Shown here in pieces: positions 1-11,730 of a stretch of 64,000 nucleotides of DNA; within the stretch, counting starts at the first letter, position 1, and the number at the start of each line of letters is the position of its first letter. Below the pieces are notes generated by a model, which was given only the letters and a program-made list of their open reading frames with translations, was not told the origin of the DNA and searched no databases. Origin of the DNA: Polyodon spathula (lineage: Eukaryota; Chordata; Actinopteri; Acipenseriformes; Polyodontidae); the NCBI RefSeq assembly GCF_017654505.1, contig NC_054537.1, forward strand, positions 70,162,145 to 70,226,144. The letters run 5' to 3'. Both the position numbers and the translations under genes were made by a program.

Positions 1-1082
1 GCATTTTATTCACATATCCTTGGTCAAAACTTAGTGTTGACTAGTGGTTTTAATATTATATAAGCCTATGTATCATGCTTGTGAAAACTTCCAGTCAGTG
101 AAACACATTCATAGTATCATCTAAATTTCATTGGTTACCATTTCGTGGAGTCAAGCGGCAAGCAAGTTCAACCTTTGTATTTGTTCGTTTGACTGTCGCT
201 CATGCTGGTACCCTCCAGGGCATACATTGATTAACAGGGGAACGAACTGGTTTATGAATATGCATGAAAAACCTCATGTGGTTGTGTTGTTTTGTTCACC
301 ATTTGTTTCCCAAAGATGACAATTCCAAACATTCTGAATTGCAATTGGTGTCACCAGGGAAACATCCAATGCATAAAACAACATGCCATATCCTAGATAA
401 GGCACCTTTCAAATCAATTATGATTCTTCACACTACAGGATGCACACTATGCCAAAGTGAGATTTCTTATTTTAAATCAAATACCATTCCAAATGAATAA
501 ATACAGCTTGCAGCAAACTTTGTCTATTAAAAATTCTAAAATATTTAATGAAACCCTGACTCAAGCACACAATTTGTAAGCTAACCAGCAGAGGTTTGTT
601 GGGAATGACGTATTGCTGTGACAAGCAGTGCTCATGTGAGGACCTGATGACCTCCCAATCTCATTTAAAAAAGAAAATAAATTACTGTAACATTTCCAAA
701 CAACATTTGGCATTACAGACTGCATCACCATAAAACAATATAAAAATGTCCAATCTACTGAACCTAAGCTCTACAGACTGCAGGACAATTATTGTAGTCC
801 ACAGCACACCCACTCCCAACTCTAAACTGTTGTATCTCTGATTCACTTAAAGCGGTTTCAGACCTTAAATAAAGTTTAGTTTGCTTTTTTGAAAAAAAAT
901 GTTGAACATTTGTGTAGTTACTGGCTGTTGCAGTAGGCACGGAAGAGACAACATTTAATTTTATAGGTTGCCGAGGGCTATACAATTGCAGGGAGAAAAA
1001 ATAAAAGACAAGTCAACGCAACGAAGATTAGGCAAGTGGTTGTCCTTTGAAGCATCTCAAATCTTCGAGGGTGTATGGGCTA
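1..1082. other. Non-coding AT-rich unique DNA
   Basis: No gene, RNA gene or recognisable repeat is visible. Open frames are short (under 80 codons), overlap on both strands and show no familiar motif. Confidence 0.6.
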
Positions 1083-1096
1083 GGTATATATATATA

Positions 1097-1142
<46 letters not shown>
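1083..1142. repeat. (TA)n microsatellite
   Basis: About 60 bp of nearly pure TA with one TC interruption, directly visible. The tyrosine/isoleucine-rich frames through it are artefacts of the dinucleotide. Confidence 0.95.
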
Positions 1143-1147
<5 letters not shown>

Positions 1148-2965
1148 TATATGTACACTCTCCACTGTATCTTTTCTTAGATGCTCCATCTAATTTCTGC
1201 AAATCGTGAGAAAATGTTGCCATTTCCGACATTGTTCAATGATGTGTATCGAGCCCACCAACATGGCCGCGTCTGTGTTAAGAACGGTTGCTAGGTGATT
1301 TATGACATCATCGAAAACGATCTATACTTTCCATGCTATTAACATGTAAATACTGTCTTAAGTAAGGACATCTGACTTTACAATCTAATTTCCCACAATA
1401 TCGCTCTCAGGTATTTTTTAAAGGTGCAAATTAGTCCCCATTGCAATGATGGGTCTGTATACCAGATCCTCCTTACTAAACTGAAACAATTATTATTGAT
1501 TCCATCTTCAACCCCAGAATAGCTATACTGTTCACCTTTAGCAATATCGCTGAGGGATGTTTCAACATGGGGCCTAAAAAGCCTGTGTTTATGCATTTAT
1601 TTTTCTTTAGGAGAAAGCCCCACAGCTTCATCTCACTCTTTGGTCTCCTAGTTTGTTACAGTTGCTATGGATATTCCATATCTAAAGAGTTAACCATTTA
1701 GCTGGCGCACGTATTTGTAGTGTCCAACAATTAGTTCTATCGTTCGAATCTAGCAGATTAATTACAGCTATTGATTAATATGTGTTCCTCTCTTCACACT
1801 TGCAGTCTGGGTAATTAGCCACTGGTCTCTTGTAGAAATCAGGAGCAGCTTCTCTCTGGCCCTTTGCCATTTTTAAAACCGTTTGTCTCCTATGGAGTGG
1901 AAGAACATTAGCGTAACAGGACCTTTCAGCAAATATACATACTGCATTATGGGTAATGAGATCCATGGGATGTGTAATGGCCTGCTGTTAGAATGGCAAA
2001 GCAGAGGGACATCTATATATAATCCATGTTTGGGTTGTTTGATTAATACAGCCATCTAAAGTGGTCAACCTATTTTGGTTGTATCGGTAAGTAATGGTAA
2101 GATTTTTGTGTAAGAAATATTTCAAAATGTTGTCATGTGTTATAAACACCAGTTGGCTTGTTTAGGGTTTGGATTTGTAGAGATGTGTTTTTTGCCTTAT
2201 GGTGGATGTACCACATTTAAAAAAAGAAAAATGGATGATTCATTTGGCTTTGGTTTCAGACTTTTAAAAGTGTTGTTCTTGATAAAACTATATATTTATT
2301 CTGTTGAATAATGTTGATTTGCTACTCATTTACACTTCATTTCTGAGAGCGGTCACATAAAGGAATGCAGAGACAGGAAAAGCAACAAGAAGCACTGAGA
2401 AAGCATGGAAGAGCTGCTTTGAAGAGTCCTTGTAAAATGAAAAACAATTCAGAATGTTCATTTAAAAAATATATTTGCGTTAACAGGCAATTTTATTTAT
2501 TTTGTTTTATTGGTTATTTTCTTTTTTTTCCTATTTAAAAAAACATGTTTTTAGTTTATTTTTTTGTATGCCCTATAAAACCATTTATCAATATACTAAG
2601 CTAATAACCAATGAGACCAGAGGATGCAACAGGGTTAATGTATCAAATACCAATCTGGTAAATATACAGTATTCTGCCGAGTCAACTCCCTGGTTTGAAC
2701 GATTGCCTACCCCAACGTTTAGCTGAAAGTCAAATTATTTCTACCCATTTCCGTTTTTTAATAATCTTACGCAAATAATGCCTGAGGGGACATATTGCAG
2801 CTCACGTGAATATAAAAAAAACTGCCTAGAGGTAGTTGCTCTGTGCATTGAATGATTCAGGGTTAGTGTTGTCTTCGGATCAGATAACAAAGCCATGGAG
2901 TTCGGTGGTTTCGAATCAGATGCACATTCTGCTGTCTGACTTACTATACTTTCTTGTTAGGCAAA

Positions 2966-2968
<3 letters not shown>
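1143..2968. other. Non-coding unique DNA
   Basis: Nothing recognisable. There is a fairly GC-balanced patch around 1240-1320 and another at 1775-2050, but no open frame there matches a family I know, and no terminal repeats bound them. Confidence 0.55.
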
Positions 2969-3035
<67 letters not shown>

Positions 3036-3046
3036 TATATATATAG
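2969..3046. repeat. (AT)n microsatellite
   Basis: About 78 bp of AT dinucleotide with two AG interruptions near its end. Confidence 0.95.
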
Positions 3047-3353
3047 ACACTGCAAGAGCTTGTAACTTGAGCACTTTAATGCATTAGTTCTACTTTGGAT
3101 GCAAATTTATTATTTTGTGTTGTATTTTCACACTAGACCCACCAGTCTTAAGTACAACTTTACGCCCTCTGGGTGCTGACTTGGCAGAATCCGGTAGTTT
3201 TCTGACAGGATGTACCAATATGTAATCTCAAAAAATGTAACAGATCCACTGTTCTTTTATTGAAAATACTATTGCTATAATTCCTAGGAAATTTCAGGAA
3301 TGTTCAAGGAAATGCTAGTATAAAAAAGTGCTTAAATCACATACAGTACAGGG

Positions 3354-3403
3354 ATTATTATTATTATTATTATTATTATTATCATTATTATTATTATTAT
3401 TAT
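3354..3403. repeat. (ATT)n microsatellite
   Basis: Trinucleotide array of about 16 units with a single C interruption. Confidence 0.95.
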
Positions 3404-3962
3404 GAGATGAAGTGGCAATAAAATAGCCCTTTATTGCACAAATGCCTGCTTACAAACCCTTGTTTGGGGATATGATATGCTAGAAGATAATTTTGATCAA
3501 GGTTCTACTTTGAAACCCTAATGAGCTCACACTATACCAGTAGGATAAATGGACTTAAAACACAATCTGATGAGCGTGCCAGGACATCCAATTAATTCAG
3601 TTTTGCTGAAAGCTAATTTATGATTACATATTTATTCAAAAGTTCTTGAATACACAGATCAGTGGAAGACAGACTAATGAATAATTCTACCTTCCTTAGC
3701 GCTTGTGTCTCCACACACATCATTATAACTGAAAATAACTGAAACAAAATTAAAGAGGCCTTTGAAGTCTGGATTCCAGGTATTGTTAACCTCATATGAA
3801 ACAGCATCACACAGGTGTAAGTAGCTAATCAGTCCTCAGGGATAAGTGTGAGAAGCAGAAAATAGTAAAGAAATCCATTTTTTTGTCACTGTTTTGTGGT
3901 GGCTCTGGTGTACAGGTATTAGTTTATAAGTGTTTCAGCACAAAGTAAAGCAACCAATAAAA

Positions 3963-4150
3963 GGAGGCAGTGTGATCCAGTAGTTAAAGTCTAGGGCTTG
4001 TAACCAGGTGGTCACTGGTTCAAATCCTACCTCTGCCACTGACTGACTCACTGTGTGACCCTGAGCAAGTCACTTAACCTCCTTGTGCTCTATCCCATGG
4101 ATGAGATGTTAAATCAATGTCCTATTGTAAGTTTTCACTCTGCAGTTAGA
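3963..4150 (+). mobile_element. tRNA-derived SINE with CORE/MIR-like body
   Basis: The head looks like a tRNA-derived RNA polymerase III promoter: an A box (TGATCCAGTAG, 3973-3983, one mismatch to the consensus) and a perfect B box (GGTTCAAATCC, 4017-4027), separated by 33 nt as in tRNA genes. It is followed by a body at about 4032-4090 that reads CTCTGCCACTGACTGACT ... GTGTGACC ... GCAAGTCACTTAACCT, the kind of core found in MIR and other CORE-SINEs. The 3' LINE-like tail is not visible, so the copy is probably 3'-truncated near 4150. It is not a functional tRNA gene: the cloverleaf acceptor stem does not pair and the body is extra. Confidence 0.75.
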
Positions 4151-6517
4151 TTTTTTTAAAGCAATGATTTCAAATGAAAGGATTATGTGCCCAGGTCTAA
4201 AGTTATCCTTGAGAAATTGTAGTAGTATGACAAAGCACCATTTGAAACATTTCAGAGATTGCCAATGACATTAATAACCTCCTTAAGAGGGAGGAAGCCT
4301 GTGTGCCTTTAATATTTATGGTATGCAAAAAAAACTGGAATACCAACCTGGTCTGGGCTCTGGTGACTGCACTAAAGGATAAATTATGGAAGGGTTCTTG
4401 GAATAATTTCACAGTAAACAGTCTGTTGTCAAGCTCTGGATTGTTACTTCTTAGTTTTGTTTTGCTCTACCTTTTGCTTAAACATATTTCAATCTTACAA
4501 ACTGTTTTGGTTTCCACTACCATTACCACAAACAGTCCTTGGTCTCTGTGACTTTTCCTGGTAACACAAAAAGCAACTCATTTTAATATCAATCCCAATT
4601 GTGGCTTAGCAATTAAGCAATTTTGTTTCTGGGAATAAATAAATAAATAATAATAATAATAATAATAATGTTGCAAAACTATAATAAACATTTAAGAATT
4701 GTAATCTATGTTTTTACTAGTTTGTTTCCTTTTTTAAACTAAAGACGTAAGCTTGTATACAGATAATATGAATTGAAAATGTATTCATATAAAAATGTGT
4801 ATGCAACATGTATAAAAGTCACATCTTTTCCGCTCTCCACACAACTGAACTTTTGTAATGGAAATGCTGGCCTGAGATTTGTTAAAACCTCACCATAGGA
4901 GTAAAAATAGATTGAACTATTGCCTAATCATCCTTAAACCACGGGGCAATAATCTCCCTCTGACATGTGATTGGTTCACATCACTGTCAGTCCCGTCCCT
5001 TTTCAAAGGAACGCCGTCCACCTCCACTCCTAACAAGAGAAAATGGCTGAATTAAAAAAAAACTGCTGAATGGCAAAAAAGCAGAAAATGATGACAAAAT
5101 ATACTACAAGGAAAATAACGTGCAGTATGAACTTCAAAAACATTTTCTGTTATTTATTTGTTATTTAATTATTTACTTATGCTGTATCAGCTATATTTAA
5201 ACAAAATACTGTAAAGCCATAAATATTTGAGGCCAAAATATTTGGTGAATCACACCCATAAAACCTACTTTGCTCTAACAATGTTGGCGACCTGTTGCAC
5301 TGATAGTAGTATATTACTTCATTATATGTCTGGCACTAAGATATTTTGCCAACATTCTTTTTTTTATATGTGAAAAACGCATAATAAAAGGCTCGAAAAT
5401 ATTTATGGCTTCATAGTATATAAAGTCATATTTACTGGCCTCTCTTATTCTTTTGACTGCAGACTCAAAATTAAATGCCCCTCAGGAAGACTATTGTTAC
5501 CTCCTGTGGCTTCGGGCATTATAGCCCCCTGTCAGTAACAATAGCCTTCCCTTGGGTCAATATATGTGTGTGTGTGTGTGTGTTTAATTATACTTATACA
5601 GGTTATGTAAGGCCATTCACTTAACAAATAAATTCAAACTCCACTGGAGTTTAATCAAATACAAACCTAGTTTCCATTCTCATTGACAAGACAGGTTCAC
5701 AGCTGAGGTGTCACCTGATGGCTTCCATGGAGGTTATCTTTTTAATTGGATAGTACCAACAACAATTAAAACACAAACCGGGGTGCTGGAACAGCAGGAA
5801 GGGAGCTGCAATAAAGCCGGCACAGAGTTTAAGAAGAAGCCAGCTTCAAAAACTGGAAACCCTTACTTAGGTCAATCATTCACAGTATGTCTTCTCATGT
5901 TAAACCGACCTCACAAAACTGGTAAGAACTGAAACAGAAATTAACTTGTGCATGACAGTGCAATAAATCCATGCAGAAATAAACTGAGTTTAACTGAATT
6001 TTTATTGGCAACAAATCTGTAATCTACCAATTGATTTGTATGTGAGTGTTATATATCATAAGTCTTACTAAGACATATGAATACCGTGAATCTTGACAAT
6101 ATACAATATATAAGCTGCAACTGTATATAAATGTTTACAAGAAAAATACACATTGAGATTAAATCAACAAAAAAAGTACTTCATTTTGCAACCCCTATTG
6201 TACTAATAGGTTTAAGATTTCCATTTCCATTCAAAAAACATTTTAGATGAATATGCATGTTTACAATTAAAATACAAAGATTCAAATAATTACATACCTA
6301 ATAAAACCTGCACCTGCAGTACAATTGCATCCCTTTGTTTAGAGATACAGTTCTGATATAGTTCAGTAATTCCTGATAATGGTGGGAAATGGTCTGATGA
6401 GCATTTTGTCAAGAGCATTTGTGTTTTTTTATTAAACAAAATAAATGAACTGCACAGGAAAGAAAGCTAAACATGTTATAGTGTCATGGAAACTATTTCT
6501 TCTACACTGCATATATC
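4151..6517. other. Non-coding DNA with small simple repeats
   Basis: No gene seen. It contains a mixed (AATA)/(AAT) array at about 4636-4669, a (TG)n run at about 5563-5583 and the hairpin listed separately. The rest is AT-rich unique sequence. Confidence 0.55.
5484..5550. repeat. Short inverted repeat (hairpin)
   Basis: GGAAGACTATTGTTAC (5485-5500) and GTAACAATAGCCTTCC (5535-5550) are inverted complements with a single mismatch across 16 bp, separated by 34 nt. This could be the core of a small foldback MITE. No target duplication is evident. Confidence 0.6.
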
Positions 6518-6548
6518 TCATCTTGGATAAAGATGTCTGCCAAAAAAT

Positions 6549-6580
<32 letters not shown>
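6518..6580 (+). mobile_element. 3' tail of an L2-type LINE or SINE ending in (TAA)n
   Basis: The stretch TTGGATAAAGATGTCTGCCA followed by an A-rich segment and an array of about ten TAA units resembles the shared 3' end of L2-clade LINEs and the SINEs they mobilise in fish (typically TGGATAAA-GCGTCTGC-AAAT plus a short tandem repeat). The 5' part is not visible. Confidence 0.6.
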
Positions 6581-6779
6581 CTTATCCATTTTGTCTTTTC
6601 GATGTGGAGCTGTGGTTGTGGAACTATATTTGCAGTTATAATTAGCTGCCTTTATAGCTAGCTAGCAATGAAATGCAGTTTTTTAAATGGTAAATTCATA
6701 AACCTGTAGTATACAGAAATGTGTTGTTTTTTTTTTTAAATACCTCATAATCAGGTACAACTTTCATTGATTTAAAATG

Positions 6780-7150
6780 AAACACTCGTTGGCTGGGAGA
6801 ATGCTGGGTACTGGAAGAAAGCATTACATTGCCCCAGGCCTAATGGGTAATAAAGTAATTAATTCAGCTGATTAAGTTGGCCTTTGGGTTGAAGAAAAAT
6901 CATATCCGCCTCCCTGAGAGATGTAACCGGGGAACTTAGGAAGAGGAAAATACCAGCTAATTAGTGAAGAAAACAGCTAAAAAGAGTGAGGCGGAAAATA
7001 AAGGCAGTTTGACTGTGCCATTAATGAGGCATGTTTAGGATGAGAATGTGACAAGCTCTTCAAAAAGCTTTCTTGCCAGGCAAGCCACACTTTCAAAGAC
7101 AAGTCGTGCTACCTTTGTGCTTCATGCTGATACTTAATGATTGGAAACCA
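6780..7150. promoter_or_regulatory. Candidate conserved non-coding (enhancer-like) block
   Basis: A roughly 370-bp non-repetitive block, more balanced in composition than its flanks, with clustered homeodomain-type cores: TAATTAATTCAGCTGATTAA (6856-6875, which also holds the E-box CAGCTG) and CCAGCTAATTAG (6953-6964), plus CCATTAATGAGGC further on. No open frame suggests coding. That it is conserved or active is an inference from composition and motif density only. Confidence 0.35.
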
Positions 7151-7160
7151 CAAAAAGATA

Positions 7161-9800
7161 GAAAAGGTAAGGGCAAAATGTCAGACTCGTCTAGTTTAAT
7201 GAGCTTGTTGATCATGAAAAAAAAAACAGAGAGAAACAGGAGGAAGAAAACAAGCGTCATGCTCACAGTCAGGATTTAGCTAGAGAACAGCACGTCCTGA
7301 AAAGAATCAGGGTTTTTAATATTTTGAAGAGAGAAAAAAATAATCTCCCTTTATATAACTCCATTGAAATTTATAAGTACAGACTGCTCATTAACACTAA
7401 TCTTGGAAAGCCTTACCTAAGGTAATATTATGTGAAATGAAATGGTATTCAGTGGGCTTAGCCAACAACCAGTACGCTGAACTAGAAGGGTGTTTGCCTA
7501 GCAGTGCTGCGCGTATCAATTATTCAGATCGGGTTATCTGCAAAAATCAGGTGCTGAAAAGATAAAACACAGATACGTTATTTAAACAGTATAGCAACAT
7601 GTGGGGACGTATATTTTTCAGAATTCCGCTCTTTACTCTTTAAGGGGATGCTTTGTGATACAAATCTGTACCTGCCTGTTTCATTCTTGCTATACAATTT
7701 TTAACGCTTTATTTTGAGTGGCATAATTAAGTATTTGATTACTATGCAATTAGCCATTTGCTGAAGCTTAGTTACATGTTAATAAAAAACAGTCAGTAAG
7801 TATGCCAAGCATGTTGATTATGTTTTATGAGATTTGGTAGTCTTCTAGGTTTTAAAATAGGAATCTAAAAAGTCAAATAAATTACAAAAGAATTACAAAA
7901 GAATCTAAGTGAACTGCTACAGTGTGTATTACTAATGCATTTCTTTGGGAGCAGGTGTTAATGTTTCACAGTGTTTCACAGTAAAGATGTGTTGCAAATG
8001 GGATGGTCTTAATGAATAAGCGGACACAATTTACTTACTGTAGCATATAAAATAATTTAAATAACCAAATTATAATATTACAGTAGAAGCAGGTGCAAAC
8101 TGTAACCCAGTGACTGAGATAAGCTGTTAGTAAATTCAGTGGTTGTCATTCTCAAGAGTAAAAAGCATTAGTCATTCATACTGTACCTCAATTAAAGTAA
8201 AGGCACAAAAAGAACACGTTGCATTTATTAGTGGCAGTAATAAAGAAGAGTAAGACAAGTGAACATCACTTTTTACAATATTTTGAATTATTTTTTTTTG
8301 TTTATTATTGCCACAAGAATTGATGTCTGAAACATCAAAATGTTAATTAGTGAAAACTGCTTGGACCCATAAAACAAGGTGCTTTACATTTTTTTTTTTG
8401 GTTCAGAAAGCAACACAAATCCCTTTTCTGGCAGGAGTAAAAGACTTGCTTTCCACTCTTTGATTCAGGTATAGCAGTTTCAGTTTCTACCACAACACTA
8501 CACAGCCCTACACTACACAGAAACTACCTAAGGTAACATTAGGTAATATAGTCCAAGATTACTGCTCCATATATATACACTTGACTGGGAAGGATGACAT
8601 GGTTAATTCCTTAAAATATTTAAACATTGACTAATATTACCAAAAAGGAAGAACATACATACATATTTAAGTAGTGAACGGAACGAGACTCAAACGATGT
8701 ATACTTGATATGAACAATGGAATAATGCATGGCAAGCTGTGAGACAGTCTAGATGAAAAAAAAGAAGATAAATGCAATAATCATACAGAATCCTATTCTG
8801 TAGAACCATCTGGGAGACTGTAGTCTTGTGTAATCTGAATGAGATGCCATTGAAAACATATCCCTTGACTGGCTGATGGAAACCAGTTATATTAAAAAAA
8901 CAAATCGGATGTGTTGCCTTTAACTCACTCCAGTGGGGATGCAATCGTCAAAGCCATTGGGGAAAATGTGGTAATAAGAAAAGCTACACAAGGATAGCTA
9001 AAGCAATTAGAAGTACTGTATAACATGGAACTGTATACATATAACAACGTGAACAACGTGGAAATCACTGCAGTAGTTATGTGTCTTCAATTAACTACTT
9101 CAATTTAAGAATGATACGATCGTCCCTTATCTGCTTATTGGCCAAAACTGCAAAAATGCTACTTTTGAAAAAACTAAAATTTTTACTTTTTTAAAGTTAC
9201 ATTTTTATACATTTTACAGGGTATTGTGGTGCAATACCAGAGAGAATACTTGTTCTTTTGTTGTACAATCCATGCTGTTTTTATTTTAATTTCAGTTTCA
9301 CCCTGCTTGTATTTCTGGTCAGTTTTATTTTGTCTTACTTTGTGCTACCAAAAGGATGAAGCTGCATTGTTATAATTTTTTTATATAAAAGAGAGTTTTG
9401 CTTGAGGTTCATGATTACAATGCTGTTTCCTGGTCTGTAAAGGATTGTTTCTATGTAACTGAAAACAACATTGCTGCAGCATTGCTCTGCTTCTGATATC
9501 TTTGCAATGTTAATTTTAAGGGTGGGCACGTTAATTCATGGGATGAAAAAAAAAATCATGTAAGCTCGAAGAGACATACTTTTCTATTGTTAATACTGCT
9601 AAAAATACAAACTCAGTATATAAGTTTATTTTATATTAATATACAACAAACCCTATACATACCAATCATGGTCTGTCTCATAGGCAAACACCACACACTA
9701 AAGGATTATTTAACCATTGTATATGCTACTTGCACCAGGTGACATCACATTTCAGGATACCGGAATCTCAATTTCCAGCGAATAAGCAGTTTATTTGAAC
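7161..9800. other. Non-coding AT-rich DNA
   Basis: No gene or intact repeat recognised except the short dispersed repeat at 7578-7642. Short frames on both strands carry no familiar motif. Confidence 0.55.
7578..7642 (+). repeat. Dispersed repeat, copy 1
   Basis: Starts TTATTTAAACAG and continues GGGGACGTATA ... CTCTTTAA. It matches the segment at 24095-24166 over about 65-70 bp with scattered substitutions and small gaps. Family unknown. Confidence 0.6.
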
Positions 9801-10340
9801 GATGTGTAAATAACCACATCGTCAATATACGCTGCTGCATATTCCCAATGTGGTCGTAAGACCTGGTCCACCAGTCTCTGAAAGGCAGCGGGCGCACCAA
9901 GTAGCCAAAATGGCATGGTTTTAAAGTGAAACAACCCTTCTGGTGTTGAAAATGTGGTTTTCTCTCTCAAGAGAAAATTATCTCAAGGGGATCTGCCAGT
10001 ATCCCTTTGTCAGGTCCAGAGTAGAGATACACTTCTAGATAAACCCCAATCTATCTAGAAGCTCATCGACCTGAGGCATGGGGTAGGCATCTAACTTGGC
10101 AACAGTGTTTACCTTACAGAAATCAACGCAGAAGCATTTGGTGTCGTCCTTTTTGGCCACTATAACAATTGGACTGCACCACTTGCTCCTGGAAGGCTCC
10201 ATCACCCCAAGTTCGAGCATCGCCAAAACCTCTTTGCGAACACCACTTTGTTTCTGAGATCTGGTAAGGTCTCTCTCCTACTGTGACACCTGAGGGAGAG
10301 ATAATGTCATATTCAGCAAGGTTAGTTCTACCGGGCACAT
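9801..10340 (-). pseudogene. Reverse transcriptase fragment of the Gmr1-like element
   Basis: The minus-strand translation, across several frameshifts and stops, gives in order: PGRTNLAEYDI, then MLELGVMEPSRSKWCSPIV, KKDDTKCFCVDF, a DAYPMPQVDELLDRLG segment, STLDLTKGYWQIPL, then GAPAAFQRLVDQVLRPH and YIDDVVIYT. The YIDD (9817-9828) is the RT catalytic YxDD motif, and the upstream LDLTKGYWQIPL carries the first catalytic Asp. These are Ty3/gypsy RT motifs. The copy ends abruptly just after YIDD, so the thumb, connection and RNase H domains are missing. It cannot be translated as one protein and is a relic. Confidence 0.85.
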
Positions 10341-10439
10341 TAGAAAAAACACCACTGAACTCTCAATAAGCTTCCGCAGCTGCTGATCTGAACTTAATTG
10401 TTTGAAATGACTTTTATGCTAGGGGTCTCTGGACAGGGG

Positions 10440-10650
10440 CCTAAATCAACCTCTATATTGCCTGGGTCTATAAATAAGGCCACCCTTGCTTGCCAGGGCT
10501 TTATTAAATTTATGTGATAAATTTCTCTTTCATTTCAGCGATCGGGCTGTCTAATTTCATAATTCACCTTTCCTGTTATAGCCTGAATCGCTTCATATGG
10601 CCCCTCCTATTTAGCACATAATTTTGATTCTGTCTCCTGGTCAAAAGGTA
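10440..10650 (-). pseudogene. Integrase C-terminal (GPY/F) module and INT-RT linker
   Basis: The minus strand reads AK-stop-EGPYEAI ... GKVNYEIRQPDR ... EIYHINLIKPWQ. This is the GPY/F module at the end of gypsy-type integrases, with a Trp-to-stop change just before EGPY. Downstream, SSDQQLRKLIE leads straight into the RT (PGRTNLAEYDI). The continuity supports the INT-RT order. Confidence 0.65.
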
Positions 10651-10811
10651 CGAATTAGTGCATTTTTATTGTAATATTGCAGTTGCTGGTGCTGAGCCAG
10701 TTTGAGGTTGTCCTGGACCAAAGGATCGACTAAATCGAAGAACCTTTGTTCTTCCCCCACACCTTTCTCAACAGATTGAGGATGCCGTGAGGCTATCAGC
10801 TGTACAAGAAT

Positions 10812-11384
10812 TCAAAGGGGGAGAACCCTGTCGAACTCTGTGCCACCTACCACTGCAAAAAGAAGGTAGGGAAGAAGCGATGCCCAATGTTTTTGCTCTT
10901 GATAAACAAAACATCTCAGCATCTGCTTTAAGGTCTGATTAAAGCATTCCACCAAACCATCCATCTGTGGATGATAAACAGATGTCCTGATGGGACGTAT
11001 TTTTAGAATTTTGTACACTTGCTGTAACATGTTAGACAGAAAGTTAGTTCCATGATCAGGCAGGAATTCCTCGGGGATCCCTTCTCTCGCCATAATATGC
11101 AATAATTCTTTGGCTATTGCAGCTGCACTAGTGGACCTCAATGGAACTGCCTCCGGGTATCGCGATGCATAATCTACCAACACTAATATATGCATATACA
11201 CGGAATAAGAAGGTGGCAAAGGGCCCACTATGTCCATTGCAACACGTTCAAAAGGAGTGGAAATGATTGGCAGTAATGACCCATTAACCTCGCCCTCTTG
11301 GTTACACGGTGTGCCGACTCCCTTTGATTGCCGTTTGTTACCATCATTGCATTCTCCCACCAGACCCCAGCCTCGTCTCATCAA
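10812..11384 (-). pseudogene. Integrase core of the Gmr1-like element
   Basis: An open frame of about 190 codons. The first 40 or so residues look unrelated. From about residue 46 it reads as a retroviral-type integrase catalytic core: AMDIVGPLPP (first Asp), VDYASRYPEAVPLRS, an LPDHGTNF segment (second Asp) and TSVYHPQMDGLVECFNQTLK (Glu), giving D...D-x35-E spacing. It ends in WASLLPYLLFAV before diverging. The zinc-binding HHCC domain that should precede the core is not evident. The core residues are intact, but the flanking domains are broken, so function is unlikely. Confidence 0.85.
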
Positions 11385-11505
11385 TGCTCATTCCCACTTT
11401 CCAATCCGTCTCTCTTTGTTTTTCTAGGATGAAAGAGGGGAGAAAACATTTCACTGTGAAAAGGAAAATCACCAATGATTTCCTTTTCCATTTTTCTGCC
11501 ACATT

Positions 11506-11730
11506 AAAGGGAACAGATTACCTTGGATTAGTTGGCGTGACAATTTATTCTTCCAATCCTCAGATGCCACTGCATTAACCTTCCAAGTCAATGGTTTAGT
11601 GCACTGTAGCTCCGCCCCCTTTCTAGGTGGCTGAACCCTAGGTATAAATTGTCAGGCCAACTAGTCCAAGGTACTCTGTTCCCTTTACACAGCGCCCTCA
11701 CAGGTCGGGGGGAGATCTAAGACCAAGAAT
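11506..11730 (-). repeat. Dispersed LTR-like repeat, copy A
   Basis: Read on the minus strand this aligns with 43106-43367 (+) and 48221-48485 (-): shared segments are TCTCCCCCCGACCTGTGAGG, GTAAAGGGAACAGAGTACC, and GAAAGGGGGCGGAGCT (GC box). Copy A is about 40 bp shorter than the others. It also has nearly perfect 43-bp inverted arms (11506-11548 and 11644-11686, 40 of 43 paired) enclosing a 95-nt loop. It lies about 120 bp upstream of the Gmr1-like integrase in the same orientation, so it may be part of that element's 5' LTR. Confidence 0.65.

Larger units (their letters stand above)
9801..11400 (-). mobile_element. Decayed Ty3/gypsy-class retrotransposon with INT before RT (Gmr1-like)
   Basis: Read on the minus strand, this holds an integrase core (about 11384-10812), a GPY/F-type integrase tail and a YHINLIKPW-type linker (about 10650-10440), then a reverse transcriptase (about 10340-9801). 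RT normally precedes INT in Ty3/gypsy elements; INT-before-RT is known from the Gmr1-like group of deuterostome elements. The linker runs continuously between the two domains, so the order is probably native and not a rearrangement. No gag, protease, RNase H or paired LTRs are visible, and stops and frameshifts are present throughout. A copy of an LTR-like repeat lies just upstream in the same orientation (11506-11730). Confidence 0.75.

Noticed and set aside
3963..4035. Functional tRNA gene (A and B boxes present)
   Set aside because: No acceptor-stem pairing, and a SINE body follows directly.
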